A stretch of DNA of 64,000 nt from GWE2-42-39 sp963668595 (GCA_963668595.1 OY764876.1:4340001-4404000); one strand, 5' to 3'. Shown: positions 51,922 through 60,680, numbered from the stretch's first letter. Translations and numbers: made by a program. Notes: generated by a model not told the origin, from the letters alone.

Positions 51922-51962
51922 CTAATATTTCCTAAAATGTGAAAAAATTGGAAATATTAGGA
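51922..51962. repeat. Inverted repeat, copy 3, downstream of the Fic gene
   Basis: CTAATATTTCC (51922-51932) and GGAAATATTAG (51950-51960) are perfect arms of 11 bases; the centre differs from copy 1 by one base. It begins five bases after the Fic stop codon and lies just before the -7 element of the next small gene. Confidence 0.92.
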
Positions 51963-51970
51963 TATTTTTG
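51938..51970 (+). promoter_or_regulatory. Possible promoter of the 51-aa membrane protein gene
   Basis: TGTG (51938-51941), 21-base spacer, TATTTTTG (51963-51970). The -7 element is a full match and the -33 element is three of four, lying inside repeat copy 3. The -7 box ends 19 bases before the ATG at 51990. Confidence 0.45.
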
Positions 51971-51989
51971 AAAAAAACACATACTAATT

Positions 51990-52145
51990 ATGAAACGAAA
52001 AATCACCCAACGCGACATCCTATTTTTCTTCTTTGGTTTTTTATTCATGCTTTTAATCGAGTTAATTGTCGATTTTGATTCATGTAAAAAAGGCTTTTTA
52101 GATGGCTTTAACGATGCAAGAAATACAACGGAAGTGGAAAAATAA
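51990..52145 (+). CDS. Small single-pass membrane protein, 51 aa
   Basis: Short gene starting MKRKITQRDILFF: a basic N-terminus, one hydrophobic segment (about 10-28, ending LLIELIV) and a polar tail with FDSCKKGFLDGFNDAR. The KKGFxDGFND tail is a pattern I associate with small uncharacterised Bacteroidota proteins. It has its own possible promoter carrying the same inverted repeat as the Fic gene, and lies 73 bases downstream of that gene. A functional link with Fic (target, regulator or immunity partner) is speculative. Confidence 0.65.
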   Translation: MKRKITQRDILFFFFGFLFMLLIELIVDFDSCKKGFLDGFNDARNTTEVEK

Positions 52146-52171
52146 AAAAGGCTCTCCAATCGGAAAGCCTT
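52144..52171 (-). terminator. Terminator of the lysS-gpsA-pgi transcript
   Basis: AAGGCT (52148-52153) pairs with AGCCTT (52166-52171), with inner TCC/GGA pairing. On the minus strand it is followed by TTTTTTATTTTT. It lies 22 bases past the pgi stop. Confidence 0.8.
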
Positions 52172-52193
52172 CACTATATCTATAATCTGTATT

Positions 52194-53537
52194 TTACAAT
52201 CTTGCTTTGATCGCTTTGGTTGCTTCTTCGTAACCTGGTTTTTCGAGTAAAGCAAACATGTTCTTTTTGTATGCTTCCACTCCCGGTTGATCGAATGGAT
52301 TTACGTCTAAAACGTATCCGCTCATTCCACAGGCAATTTCGAAGAAATAAATAAGCTGTCCCAGATAGTATTCGTTCAGTTTGGGTAATACAATCTGAAT
52401 GTTTGGAACACCGCCATCAACGTGAGCAATCATGGTTCCGAGTTCGGCCATTTTATTTACTTGGTCAACGCGTTTTCCAGCAAGGAAGTTGAGTCCGTCC
52501 AGGTTTGTTTCGTCGGTCGGAATAACTACTTCCTGATCAGGAGTACCTACGGAAATAACGGTTTCGAACAGTTTGCGTTCGCCTTCCTGAATGTATTGTC
52601 CCATCGAGTGCAGGTCGGAAGTAAAGTCAACGCTTGCCGGGAAAATTCCTTTGCCCTCTTTGCCTTCGCTTTCGCCGTAAAGTTGTTTCCACCATTCGGC
52701 AAGAAAATGAAGTTTTGGGTTGTAGTTGACCATGATTTCAATCAGCTTGCCGTTGCGATACAATTCGTTGCGGGCAGCTGCATATTGTGCTGCAATGTTT
52801 TTTTCAAAAGGAACATTTTTGCCTGTGGCAGCTTCCATATCTGCTGCACCTTTTACCAGCGAGCGAATGCTGAAACCGGCAACACCAATTGCAATCAGAC
52901 CAACCGGAGTCAGAACAGAATAGCGGCCGCCTACATCATCGGGAATTACGTATGTTTTGTATCCTTCTGAAGTAGCCAGTGTTTTTAATGCACCACGTTG
53001 AGCATCGGTTACTGCGATAATGCGTTCGCGAGCTTCTTCTTTGCCGTATTTGTTTTCGATGTCTTGCTTGAGCATGCGGAAAGCAATAGCCGGCTCTGTT
53101 GTTGTTCCCGATTTGGAAATAACAGCCATTGCATATTCTTTATCGCGAAGCAGTTCGCGCAACTCAAATAGGTAATCTTCGCTGATGTTTTGTCCTGCAA
53201 AAACGACCAATGGGTTGCCTGTGTTTTTCAAACTTGCAAAACTGTCCGACAGTGCATCGATAACGGCTTTGGCTCCGAGGTACGAGCCTCCGATGCCAAT
53301 TACTACGAACAAATCGATTTTTTTGCTGCGGATGTTTGCGATGCAAGCTTCCATATCGGCTAAATCTGCTTCCGAAATTGAAGAAGGCAGATTGGTCCAT
53401 CCCAGAAAGTCGTTGCCCTTGCCTGTTTTTTCGTGCAGGGCAATGTTGTGTTTTTCAATTTCATTTTTGTAAGCAGCAACTGCTTCTTTTGAAATGAAGT
53501 CGAATGTCTTATTCAGATTTAATGAAATATTTTCCAT
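52194..53537 (-). CDS. pgi: Glucose-6-phosphate isomerase, 447 aa
   Basis: Interconverts glucose-6-phosphate and fructose-6-phosphate. Recognised by the SIS-type core GIGGSYLGAKAVIDAL, the sugar-phosphate loop VISKSGTTTEPAIAFR, DDVGGRYSVLTPVG, and the C-terminal active-site region PFDQPGVEAYKKNMF. The length of 447 residues corresponds to the shorter bacterial (Bacillus-like) form. It starts five bases after gpsA stops. Confidence 0.95.
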   Translation of the reverse strand: MENISLNLNKTFDFISKEAVAAYKNEIEKHNIALHEKTGKGNDFLGWTNLPSSISEADLADMEACIANIRSKKIDLFVVIGIGGSYLGAKAVIDALSDSFASLKNTGNPLVVFAGQNISEDYLFELRELLRDKEYAMAVISKSGTTTEPAIAFRMLKQDIENKYGKEEARERIIAVTDAQRGALKTLATSEGYKTYVIPDDVGGRYSVLTPVGLIAIGVAGFSIRSLVKGAADMEAATGKNVPFEKNIAAQYAAARNELYRNGKLIEIMVNYNPKLHFLAEWWKQLYGESEGKEGKGIFPASVDFTSDLHSMGQYIQEGERKLFETVISVGTPDQEVVIPTDETNLDGLNFLAGKRVDQVNKMAELGTMIAHVDGGVPNIQIVLPKLNEYYLGQLIYFFEIACGMSGYVLDVNPFDQPGVEAYKKNMFALLEKPGYEEATKAIKARL

Positions 53538-53542
53538 GTGTT

Positions 53543-54538
53543 CTATCTTAAATTTTCAGATAATAATCGGATTTCAATTGCGGGAGAAATATTTTCGTAG
53601 AGAATGTTGTAAACCGCGTCCAAAATCGGCATGTTTACTCTGAACTCTTCGTTGATCTCGTGGATCGATTTAGTCGCATAATATCCTTCGGCCACCATGT
53701 GCATTTCGAGCTGAGCCGAACGAACCGAGTAGCCTTTGCCAATCATGGTGCCAAAAGTCCGGTTGCGCGAAAATTGTGAGTAGGCAGTCACCAACAAGTC
53801 GCCCAAATAAGCCGAGCTTTTTATGTCGCGGGTAATTGGGTGAACCTGATCGACAAAACGTTTGATTTCCTGGATGGCATTTGAAATGAGAACTGCCTGA
53901 AAATTGTCGCCGTAGCGCAATCCGTGGCAGATACCCGATGCAATGGCAAAAACGTTTTTCAATACCGAAGCATATTCTGTTCCGTAAATATCGTCGGATA
54001 CGTGTGTGCGAATAAAGGGACATTCGAGGCGGAAGGCAAAACCACGGGCCTTTTTAATATCGGGACAAGCAATGGTCAGGTAAGAAAGTCTTTCCAGCGC
54101 AACTTCTTCGGCATGACACGGGCCTGCAATAACTCCAATTCGCTCGTAGGGTAAATTGAAATATTTATTCAGATATTCTCCGATAATCAGGTTGTCGCCC
54201 GGAACAACTCCTTTGATTGCCGAAACAACAAATTTATCTTTCAACTCAACGGTCAAGTCAGCGAGCGAATCCTTTAAGAATGCAGATGGAATGGTCAGCA
54301 CCACAATGTCTGCATCGCGAACCGCATCGTTGATGTCGTTGAAAAAGTTAATGCGTTCGGTCTCGAATTCAACCCCTCGCAAATAGTTGGGATTATGGTG
54401 AAACTTCTTGAACGCTTCGATGTTTTCGGGACTGCGGAAATACCAGTTGATGCTTTCAACATTGTGCAATAGTATTTTTGCCAATGCTGTAGCCCAACTG
54501 CCGCTACCGATCACCGCTATTTTTGAATTGCTAAACAT
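53543..54538 (-). CDS. gpsA: Glycerol-3-phosphate dehydrogenase [NAD(P)+], 331 aa
   Basis: Makes glycerol-3-phosphate for phospholipid synthesis. The N-terminal nucleotide-binding motif is IAVIGSGSWATALAKIL; the catalytic region includes SAIKGVVPGDNLIIGEYL and IAGPCHAEEVALERLSYLTIA, and LKNVFAIASGICHGLRYGDN is the conserved catalytic Lys block. It lies between lysS and pgi with short gaps. Confidence 0.95.
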   Translation of the reverse strand: MFSNSKIAVIGSGSWATALAKILLHNVESINWYFRSPENIEAFKKFHHNPNYLRGVEFETERINFFNDINDAVRDADIVVLTIPSAFLKDSLADLTVELKDKFVVSAIKGVVPGDNLIIGEYLNKYFNLPYERIGVIAGPCHAEEVALERLSYLTIACPDIKKARGFAFRLECPFIRTHVSDDIYGTEYASVLKNVFAIASGICHGLRYGDNFQAVLISNAIQEIKRFVDQVHPITRDIKSSAYLGDLLVTAYSQFSRNRTFGTMIGKGYSVRSAQLEMHMVAEGYYATKSIHEINEEFRVNMPILDAVYNILYENISPAIEIRLLSENLR

Positions 54539-54550
54539 GCTATTCCCGAA

Positions 54551-56272
54551 TTAAGCCAGCCAATTTGTTACATCTTCCATGCTCGGATTGGTCAACCCTA
54601 GTTTGTTTTTCTTGTTGAACCCACACAAATCGTTGAACAGTTTGCTGGCTTTTTGCTCTTTTATTTCGCTTACTTTTTTAAAGCCTATTTTTTTCAATAC
54701 GTCAATCCATTCTTCAGGGATTCCGATTTCAGCAAATTTCTCGTTCGAATCAACCAATTGCTTTTTCTCTGGTTTCATCTGCGGAAAGAATAATACATCC
54801 TGAATGGAAAGATTATTGGTCATAAACATGGTCAGACGGTCGATTCCGATACCCATTCCTGAAGTGGGAGGCATACCGTGTTCGAGCGAACGCAGGAAGT
54901 CCTGATCGATAAACATGGCTTCATCGTCACCTTTTTCTGATAAGCGCAGTTGCTCTTCGAAGCGCTCTCGCTGATCAATTGGGTCGTTCAATTCAGAATA
55001 AGCATTGGCCAATTCTTTTCCGTTAACCATCAGCTCAAAACGTTCGGTAAGACCGGGTTCTGTGCGATGTTTTTTTGTCAGTGGCGACATTTCAACCGGA
55101 TAGTCGATGATGAATGTCGGCTGAATATAGTGTCCTTCACATTTTTCGCCGAAAATCTCGTCAATCAATTTTCCTTTACCCATTGTCGGGTCAATTTCTA
55201 TGTCGAGATTTTTACAAATTTCACGAAGCTCGTCTTCTGTTTTTCCTGCAATATCGTAACCAGTGTGTTCTTTAATTGCTTCGTACATGGTTACGCGACG
55301 GAACGGACGTTTGAAATTGATGATTTTATCCCCCAGTTGAACTTCCGTTGTTCCGTGCAATGCAATGGCAACGCGTTCAATCATTTCTTCGGTGAAATTC
55401 ATCATCCATTTGTAGTCTTTGTAGGCTACATAAATTTCCATTACTGTAAATTCCGGGTTGTGAGTGCGGTCCATTCCTTCGTTGCGGAAATCTTTTGCGA
55501 ACTCATAAACACCTTCAAAACCACCAACGATCAATCGTTTCAGGTATAATTCGTTGGCAATACGAAGGTAAAGCGGAATATTGAGTGCATTGTGATGCGT
55601 AATAAACGGACGGGCAGTTGCTCCTCCCGGAATAGGCTGTAAAACGGGTGTTTCTACTTCCAGGTAGCCTTGCTCGTTGAAGAAATTTCGCATGGTGTTG
55701 ATGATCTTTGTGCGCTTCACAAAAGTGTCCATCACCTGTGGATTTACAATCAGGTCAACATAGCGCTGGCGATAACGCATTTCCGGATCGGTAAATGCAT
55801 CGTACATTACGCCATCTTTTTCTTTTACAACCGGAAGCGGACGCAACGATTTGCAAAGAACTTTCAGTTCCAAAACATGAACCGATTTTTCTCCTGTTTG
55901 TGTGGTGAATGCAAATCCTTTGATGCCGATAAAGTCGCCCATGTCGAGATATTTTTTGAAAACCTCGTTGTACATGGTCTTGTCTTCTTCCGGACAAATT
56001 TCGTCGCGGTTGATGTAAATCTGGATACGTCCGGTATGATCTTGTATTTCAGCAAACGACGCTTTGCCCATAATACGCCGGCTCATTAAACGCCCGGCCA
56101 TTGTTACTTCACTGAAATTGCCTTCTTCCTGCTTATATTTTTCTCGAATATCAGCAGTTGTAGCTGTAACTTTAAACTCTTCGGCCGGATAAGGGTCGAT
56201 TCCTAACTCTCTCAGTTTTTGTAACGAATTGCGGCGGATTATTTCTTGTTCGCTAAGCGCAGAATTGCTCAT
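54551..56272 (-). CDS. lysS: Lysine--tRNA ligase (class II), 573 aa
   Basis: Charges tRNA-Lys. An OB-fold anticodon-binding domain (about 60-170, AGRLMSRRIMGKASFAEIQD) precedes the class II core with motif 2 (FRNEGMDRTHNPEFTVMEIY) and motif 3 (GMGIGIDRLTMFMTN). The C-terminus is about 70 residues longer than the Escherichia coli enzyme (KIGFKKVSEIKEQKASKLFND onward), a Bacteroidota-type extension. The ATG at 56272 is preferred over a longer start at 56302. On the minus strand TATCTTTG (56323-56316) lies 44 bases upstream. Confidence 0.95.
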   Translation of the reverse strand: MSNSALSEQEIIRRNSLQKLRELGIDPYPAEEFKVTATTADIREKYKQEEGNFSEVTMAGRLMSRRIMGKASFAEIQDHTGRIQIYINRDEICPEEDKTMYNEVFKKYLDMGDFIGIKGFAFTTQTGEKSVHVLELKVLCKSLRPLPVVKEKDGVMYDAFTDPEMRYRQRYVDLIVNPQVMDTFVKRTKIINTMRNFFNEQGYLEVETPVLQPIPGGATARPFITHHNALNIPLYLRIANELYLKRLIVGGFEGVYEFAKDFRNEGMDRTHNPEFTVMEIYVAYKDYKWMMNFTEEMIERVAIALHGTTEVQLGDKIINFKRPFRRVTMYEAIKEHTGYDIAGKTEDELREICKNLDIEIDPTMGKGKLIDEIFGEKCEGHYIQPTFIIDYPVEMSPLTKKHRTEPGLTERFELMVNGKELANAYSELNDPIDQRERFEEQLRLSEKGDDEAMFIDQDFLRSLEHGMPPTSGMGIGIDRLTMFMTNNLSIQDVLFFPQMKPEKKQLVDSNEKFAEIGIPEEWIDVLKKIGFKKVSEIKEQKASKLFNDLCGFNKKNKLGLTNPSMEDVTNWLA

Positions 56273-56315
56273 GATTCTTAATGTCTGTTTAATTTTTGTC
56301 AAAAAAAAATCGGAG

Positions 56316-56323
56316 CAAAGATA
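56316..56323 (-). promoter_or_regulatory. -7 promoter element before lysS
   Basis: Minus-strand TATCTTTG matches TAnnTTTG. A -33 TTTG at the expected 19-21 spacing is not evident. Confidence 0.4.
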
Positions 56324-56561
56324 ACAAAGAAATAGTTAAAACCTTTTTGAAATGAGGGCTATTCAGTGCTTGTTAAAGAAGAAGTGTAAATTGTTAATAA
56401 AAAACTCTGTAATCTAAGTTTTTGACAGGTTGATTCTTAGCTGGGGTTTGTTAGCTGAACGTTAACAAAAGACACATTTATCTCTCTAAAGTACTTTCCT
56501 GTGAGAATCGCATTTCATATCTTTGAGCGATTCATGTCCCAAATAGGCTGAAGCAAAAGGA

Positions 56562-58283
56562 ATGGATAAAATCTGGAATCTTAAAGAACAGGGCGACATT
56601 AATGTAATTAAGCACTTGTCTGCCGCACTGAATGTTAATATGGTTATCGCCAACCTTTTAGCACAGCGTAATATTAGCAATTATCAGGAGGCGCAGGCTT
56701 TTTTCAGACCCAAAATGGCCGATTTGCACAACCCGTTCCTGATGAAAGACATGGATAAAGCGGTTGAACGTTTGCAACGGGCAATTACGGGGAAAGAGAA
56801 AGTGCTGATTTACGGCGATTACGATGTGGATGGAACCACTTCGGTTGCAATGATGTATCGGTTTTTACGTTCCCGGATTGAAAATCTTGACTATTATATT
56901 CCAGATAGATACACCGAAGGATACGGCATTTCGCCACAAAGTATTCAATTTGCTTACCGCGAAAAAATTTCATTAGTTATTGTGCTTGATTGCGGTATTA
57001 AAGCCGTTGAGAAAATTAACCATGCCAAAAGTTTGGGCATCGATTTTATTATTTGCGACCACCATAACCCGGACGATGAAATTCCGGATGCTGTTGCCGT
57101 ACTTGATCCCAAACGAACAGACTGCCCTTATCCGTACAAAGAATTGTCGGGATGTGGAGTGGGGTACAAATTGTTGCAGGCTTATTGTATGAGCAACGAT
57201 ATCCCGTTTGCTGAACTGGATGATTTGCTCGATTTGGTTGTGGTTAGCATTGCTTCGGATATTGTTCCGGTGACGGGAGAAAATCGGGTATTGGCTTATT
57301 ATGGACTGAAAAAGCTGAATAGCGATCCCAGTCTTGGACTGAAAACAATTATGAATTATTCAGGTCTGAATGGAGGCGAGATTACGATTAGCGATATCGT
57401 TTTTAAAATTGGTCCCCGCCTGAATGCTTCCGGGCGTATCGAACACGGGAAAAAGTCGGTAGAGATTCTCACTATTTCGAGTGAAGAAGAGGCTGATCGT
57501 TTGGGCGATGAAATTAATTCGTTTAACGAAATCAGAAAAACCCTTGACCGCGATATTACGCAGGATGCACTGGATATGATTGAGAGTAATCCGGAGCTGA
57601 ATCATAAAAAATCGACGGTGTTGTATAATCGCGACTGGCACAAAGGGGTGGTTGGTATTGTTGCATCGCGTATTACCGAATATTTCTACCGTCCAACGGT
57701 TATTCTTACCGAATCGAATGGTCTGGCAACAGGTTCGGCCCGTTCGGTAAAAGATTTCGATCTGTATGAAGCAATTGGACGCTGTAGCGACTTGCTTGAA
57801 TCGTACGGCGGGCACATGTATGCAGCCGGATTGACGCTTAAAATAGAAAATGTTCCCGCATTCATTCAGCGATTCGAAGAAATAGTGGAACAGTCGATTA
57901 CCGATGAACAACAGGTTGAAGCAGTTGAGGTTGATGCAAAACTTCAGCTTTCCGAAATCACCCCGAAATTTTTCAGAATACTTCGTCAGTTTGCTCCCTT
58001 TGGTCCACACAATATGATGCCTGTTTTCATTTCAGAGAATGTACTGGATAATGGAACCAGCAAACCTGTAGGCAAAAATCTGGAGCATCTGAAACTTGAT
58101 TTGGTTGAACCAACAGGCAGTTCTGCCGTTTTTTCAGGAATTGCATTCAACCAGGCCGAACATTACAACGCTATCAGCCAGGGGCTGCCTTTCGATATTT
58201 GCTACTCGATTACAGAAAACGAGTTTCGGGGAAAAACAAACCTGCAATTGTATATTAAAGATATTAAAGCCAAAGTTTACTGA
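56562..58283 (+). CDS. recJ: Single-stranded-DNA-specific exonuclease RecJ, 573 aa
   Basis: 5'-3' exonuclease in recombination and mismatch repair. DHH-family motifs are GDYDVDGTTSVAM (about 86-98), VLDCGIKA, the signature ICDHHNPDDEIP, and SCGVGYKL-like SGCGVGYKLLQA. The DHHA1 domain with GGHMYAAGLTL follows, then the C-terminal OB domain. Divergent from lysS. Confidence 0.95.
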   Translation: MDKIWNLKEQGDINVIKHLSAALNVNMVIANLLAQRNISNYQEAQAFFRPKMADLHNPFLMKDMDKAVERLQRAITGKEKVLIYGDYDVDGTTSVAMMYRFLRSRIENLDYYIPDRYTEGYGISPQSIQFAYREKISLVIVLDCGIKAVEKINHAKSLGIDFIICDHHNPDDEIPDAVAVLDPKRTDCPYPYKELSGCGVGYKLLQAYCMSNDIPFAELDDLLDLVVVSIASDIVPVTGENRVLAYYGLKKLNSDPSLGLKTIMNYSGLNGGEITISDIVFKIGPRLNASGRIEHGKKSVEILTISSEEEADRLGDEINSFNEIRKTLDRDITQDALDMIESNPELNHKKSTVLYNRDWHKGVVGIVASRITEYFYRPTVILTESNGLATGSARSVKDFDLYEAIGRCSDLLESYGGHMYAAGLTLKIENVPAFIQRFEEIVEQSITDEQQVEAVEVDAKLQLSEITPKFFRILRQFAPFGPHNMMPVFISENVLDNGTSKPVGKNLEHLKLDLVEPTGSSAVFSGIAFNQAEHYNAISQGLPFDICYSITENEFRGKTNLQLYIKDIKAKVY

Positions 58284-58329
58284 TCATCCGATCGAAAGAA
58301 GGCGTTTTTAAGGTTCAGAAACAGATTTG

Positions 58330-58357
58330 CAGACAAATGTCTGTCGCATATTTTTTC
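58330..58357 (+). terminator. Weak terminator after recJ
   Basis: A perfect short stem CAGACA-AA-TGTCTG (58330-58343) is followed eight bases later by six T. The tight two-base loop and gap before the T run make this uncertain. Confidence 0.35.
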
Positions 58358-58443
58358 TGAAATTAGGAATTGTTATGTGCCATACAAGTTGATTTTAAAA
58401 GACAAAAATTATTAAATACTAACTTTTAAATAACTTACTACCT

Positions 58444-59658
58444 ATGATTTGGAACGATACTGAAGGATTGAACCGAGTAAGCGTACAGAGTACGGTTCTT
58501 GGAGTACAGTTTCTGTTTGTTGCTTTTGGCGCAACTGTTTTGGTGCCTTTATTGGTGGGCATTGATCCGGCTGTAGCTCTGTTTACTGCCGGTGTTGGAA
58601 CACTAATTTTTCATTTAATTACCAAAGGAATGGTGCCCGTGTTTTTGGGAAGTAGCTTTGCCTTTATTGCTCCCATTATTGAGGCTACAAAATTGTATGG
58701 TTTGCCGGGTGCTTTTTGCGGAATTATTGCTGTAGGTTTAGTGTATACAGTAATGTCGGCAGTGGTAAAGTGGAGAGGTCTAAAATTTATTCAGCGTTTG
58801 TTTCCTGCTGTGGTTGTAGGTCCGGTAATTATGATTATTGGTTTGTCGTTGGCTAGTGCTGCGGTTAATATGGCTAAAACCGACTGGCTGATTGCAGTGG
58901 TAAGTTTGTTGGCCGCAGTTGTTGTGGTGGTTGGAGGAAAAGGAATGATTAAGCTGATCCCGATTTTCATTGGTATTTTGGTTGGTTATCTGGTTGCTTT
59001 GGCAATGGGGAAAATTGATTTTACTCCGATTAGCGATGCAGCCTGGTTTGCTTTACCTCATTTTCAATTACCTGAATTTAGTTGGGGAGCCATTCTTTAC
59101 ATGGTTCCGGTTGCGGTTGCTCCGATCATCGAACATGTTGGCGATATGTATGCAATTAGTGGTGTTGCCGGAAAAAACTTTGTTGAAAAACCAGGATTGC
59201 ACCGAACTTTACTTGGCGACGGTATTGCGACCAGTTTGGCCGGCTGCGTTGGCGGGGTGCCCAATACTACTTATTCGGAAGTAACCGGTGCTATTTCGTT
59301 AACGAAAGTGACAAACCCATTTATTCTTCGGATTTCAGCAATAACTGCAATTGTGTTCTCTTTGGTTGGAAAAATCAGTGGGTTCCTGAAAACTATTCCT
59401 CAGGCTGTGCTGGGTGGAATTATGTTGCTGTTGTTCGGTATGATTGCTTCCATTGGGATTAAAACATTGATTGACTCGAAACCAGACCTGAACGAAACCC
59501 GCAACCAGGTAATTGTTTCAGTTATTTTGACTGTTGGTATTGGTGGTGCAGTAATTTCGTGGGGCAATTTCTCATTGGCCGGTATTGGTTTGGCCTCGGT
59601 GGTTGGTATTATCCTGAATTTGGTGATGCCTCAAAAATCAGAGGAAGAAAAGAAATAA
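58444..59658 (+). CDS. uraA: Uracil/xanthine permease (NCS2 family), 404 aa
   Basis: Nucleobase:proton symporter in the inner membrane, most like UraA. Family blocks are FGATVLVPLLVGIDPAVALFTAG, VPVFLGSSFAFIAPI, a conserved VGPVIMIIGLSLA segment and the signature GDGIATSLAGCVGGVPNTTYSE, with IEHVGD before it (substrate-binding acidic residue). About 14 membrane segments. It is monocistronic with a clear terminator. Confidence 0.92.
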   Translation: MIWNDTEGLNRVSVQSTVLGVQFLFVAFGATVLVPLLVGIDPAVALFTAGVGTLIFHLITKGMVPVFLGSSFAFIAPIIEATKLYGLPGAFCGIIAVGLVYTVMSAVVKWRGLKFIQRLFPAVVVGPVIMIIGLSLASAAVNMAKTDWLIAVVSLLAAVVVVVGGKGMIKLIPIFIGILVGYLVALAMGKIDFTPISDAAWFALPHFQLPEFSWGAILYMVPVAVAPIIEHVGDMYAISGVAGKNFVEKPGLHRTLLGDGIATSLAGCVGGVPNTTYSEVTGAISLTKVTNPFILRISAITAIVFSLVGKISGFLKTIPQAVLGGIMLLLFGMIASIGIKTLIDSKPDLNETRNQVIVSVILTVGIGGAVISWGNFSLAGIGLASVVGIILNLVMPQKSEEEKK

Positions 59659-59682
59659 TTTTCGTACAAAACTATAAAATGA

Positions 59683-59717
59683 AAAAGCAGTCGGGTGTAC
59701 TCCAGACTGCTTTTTGT
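59683..59717 (+). terminator. Terminator of uraA
   Basis: AAAAGCAGTC (59683-59692) pairs with GACTGCTTTT (59705-59714), flanked by A and T runs. It can also serve the converging small gene at 59735. Confidence 0.87.
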
Positions 59718-59734
59718 ATATTAAAAGAATTGAA

Positions 59735-59878
59735 TTATCCAACCAGATGCATTCGTTGCATCAGTAAGCGAAGCAGCATTAAAACTATAATTAAAGCTGC
59801 AATGCCTACGAATGTCCATACAAAATCGTTGATTTTCTTTTTATTTTTTTTCGGTGTATTCATTGATGTATTTTCCAT
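59735..59878 (-). CDS. Small single-pass membrane protein, 47 aa
   Basis: Short gene encoding a Lys-rich start (MENTSMNTPKKNKKK), one hydrophobic segment (about 20-37, TFVGIAALIIVLMLLRLL) and a short basic tail. The charge distribution predicts the N-terminus in the cytosol. Located just before the uraA terminator on the opposite strand. No function can be assigned; there is no homologue I recognise. Confidence 0.55.
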   Translation of the reverse strand: MENTSMNTPKKNKKKINDFVWTFVGIAALIIVLMLLRLLMQRMHLVG

Positions 59879-60035
59879 TTTTGTTTCAGATTTAAATTTA
59901 TTTTCTTGAAAAACTCTGCATTATTCCCGGACACAACAGAATTGTACTGATTTCAGAACAAGCTCTGAGCAGAGAAGTGAAACGTCAATTTTTTTCAGTA
60001 TTGAAAAATGTCGGGATGATATGGAAAACAGTGGC

Positions 60036-60392
60036 CTACTGGCGTAGCGCGTGTCCCTCGATAAACAGAGGTACGGGCGCTTCGTGGTCGATGGTAATTT
60101 CAGTAAGACTGAGATTTTTGCAAAAATTAAAATTTTTTGGAACCAGTCGCGATTTTTGAAGTAATTGGAATGTTCCGCGATTAAATTCACTGATAAATTG
60201 TGCTCCGGCTTCTTGTTTGTTAATCAGGAATAACGGAGGCAGTTCCGGCATTCGGATGGATGAATCGGAGCCTGAAGTTGTGGCTTCGGTATAGGGTAAA
60301 GAAATATCGTCGGACACAGATAAAGCATGGCTCTCTTGCTGTAAAAGCAAAATAAACGTGAGAGCGCATAATACTTTTAATAACGGGTTCAT
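60036..60392 (-). CDS. Hypothetical exported protein, 118 aa
   Basis: Begins with a good signal peptide (MNPLLKVLCALTFILLLQQ, then SHA) and continues as a Ser/Thr/Pro-rich segment (TTSGSDSSIRMPELPPL) and a C-terminal part with one Cys. I recognise no family. Minus-strand TATTTTTG at 60416-60409, 16 bases upstream, matches the -7 element without a clear -33 partner. It follows a terminator for the next small gene, so it is a separate unit. Confidence 0.45.
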   Translation of the reverse strand: MNPLLKVLCALTFILLLQQESHALSVSDDISLPYTEATTSGSDSSIRMPELPPLFLINKQEAGAQFISEFNRGTFQLLQKSRLVPKNFNFCKNLSLTEITIDHEAPVPLFIEGHALRQ

Positions 60393-60458
60393 TGTGCGAT
60401 ATTTTCAACAAAAATAATTGAAAAATAAATGCGAAGTATGCGAAGGTAGCAAATGAAA

Positions 60459-60483
60459 GAAGGCCCCTTTTGAAGGAGCCTTC
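60459..60483 (-). terminator. Terminator of the 63-aa gene
   Basis: A nine-base stem (60459-60467 with 60475-60483, one G-U pair) lies five bases past the stop at 60489 on the minus strand, followed by TTTCATTT. Confidence 0.6.
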
Positions 60484-60488
60484 GCATA

Positions 60489-60680
60489 TCATGCTGCTAT
60501 TTCTCTAAAAGCTTGATTTAAAATTTCGGGATACATGTCGCCGAAATTATCGTAGCACCAGTCTTTTAATTCTTCCAGGTCGGGTGCCTCGACCCAATTA
60601 ATACATTTGTCAAGCTCTTTGCGAAACAGCTCTCTGCTAAAACTTACTTTAGGTAAAATTACCTTGGCGTATTCTAACAT
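60489..60680 (-). CDS. Conserved small protein, 63 aa
   Basis: A compact, charged, probably helical cytosolic protein with a pattern (LEYAKVILPKVSFSRELFRKEL, then LEELKDWCYDNFG and YPEILNQAF) that I recognise from small uncharacterised Bacteroidota proteins. Function unknown. It is transcribed alone with its own terminator. Confidence 0.7.
   Translation of the reverse strand: MLEYAKVILPKVSFSRELFRKELDKCINWVEAPDLEELKDWCYDNFGDMYPEILNQAFREIAA

Noticed and set aside
54950..55549. 199-codon plus-strand frame within lysS
   Set aside because: Antisense shadow of lysS with Phe/Cys/His-rich composition typical of reverse-strand translation.
57360..58010. 216-codon minus-strand frame within recJ
   Set aside because: Antisense shadow of recJ, which is fully explained by its DHH motifs.
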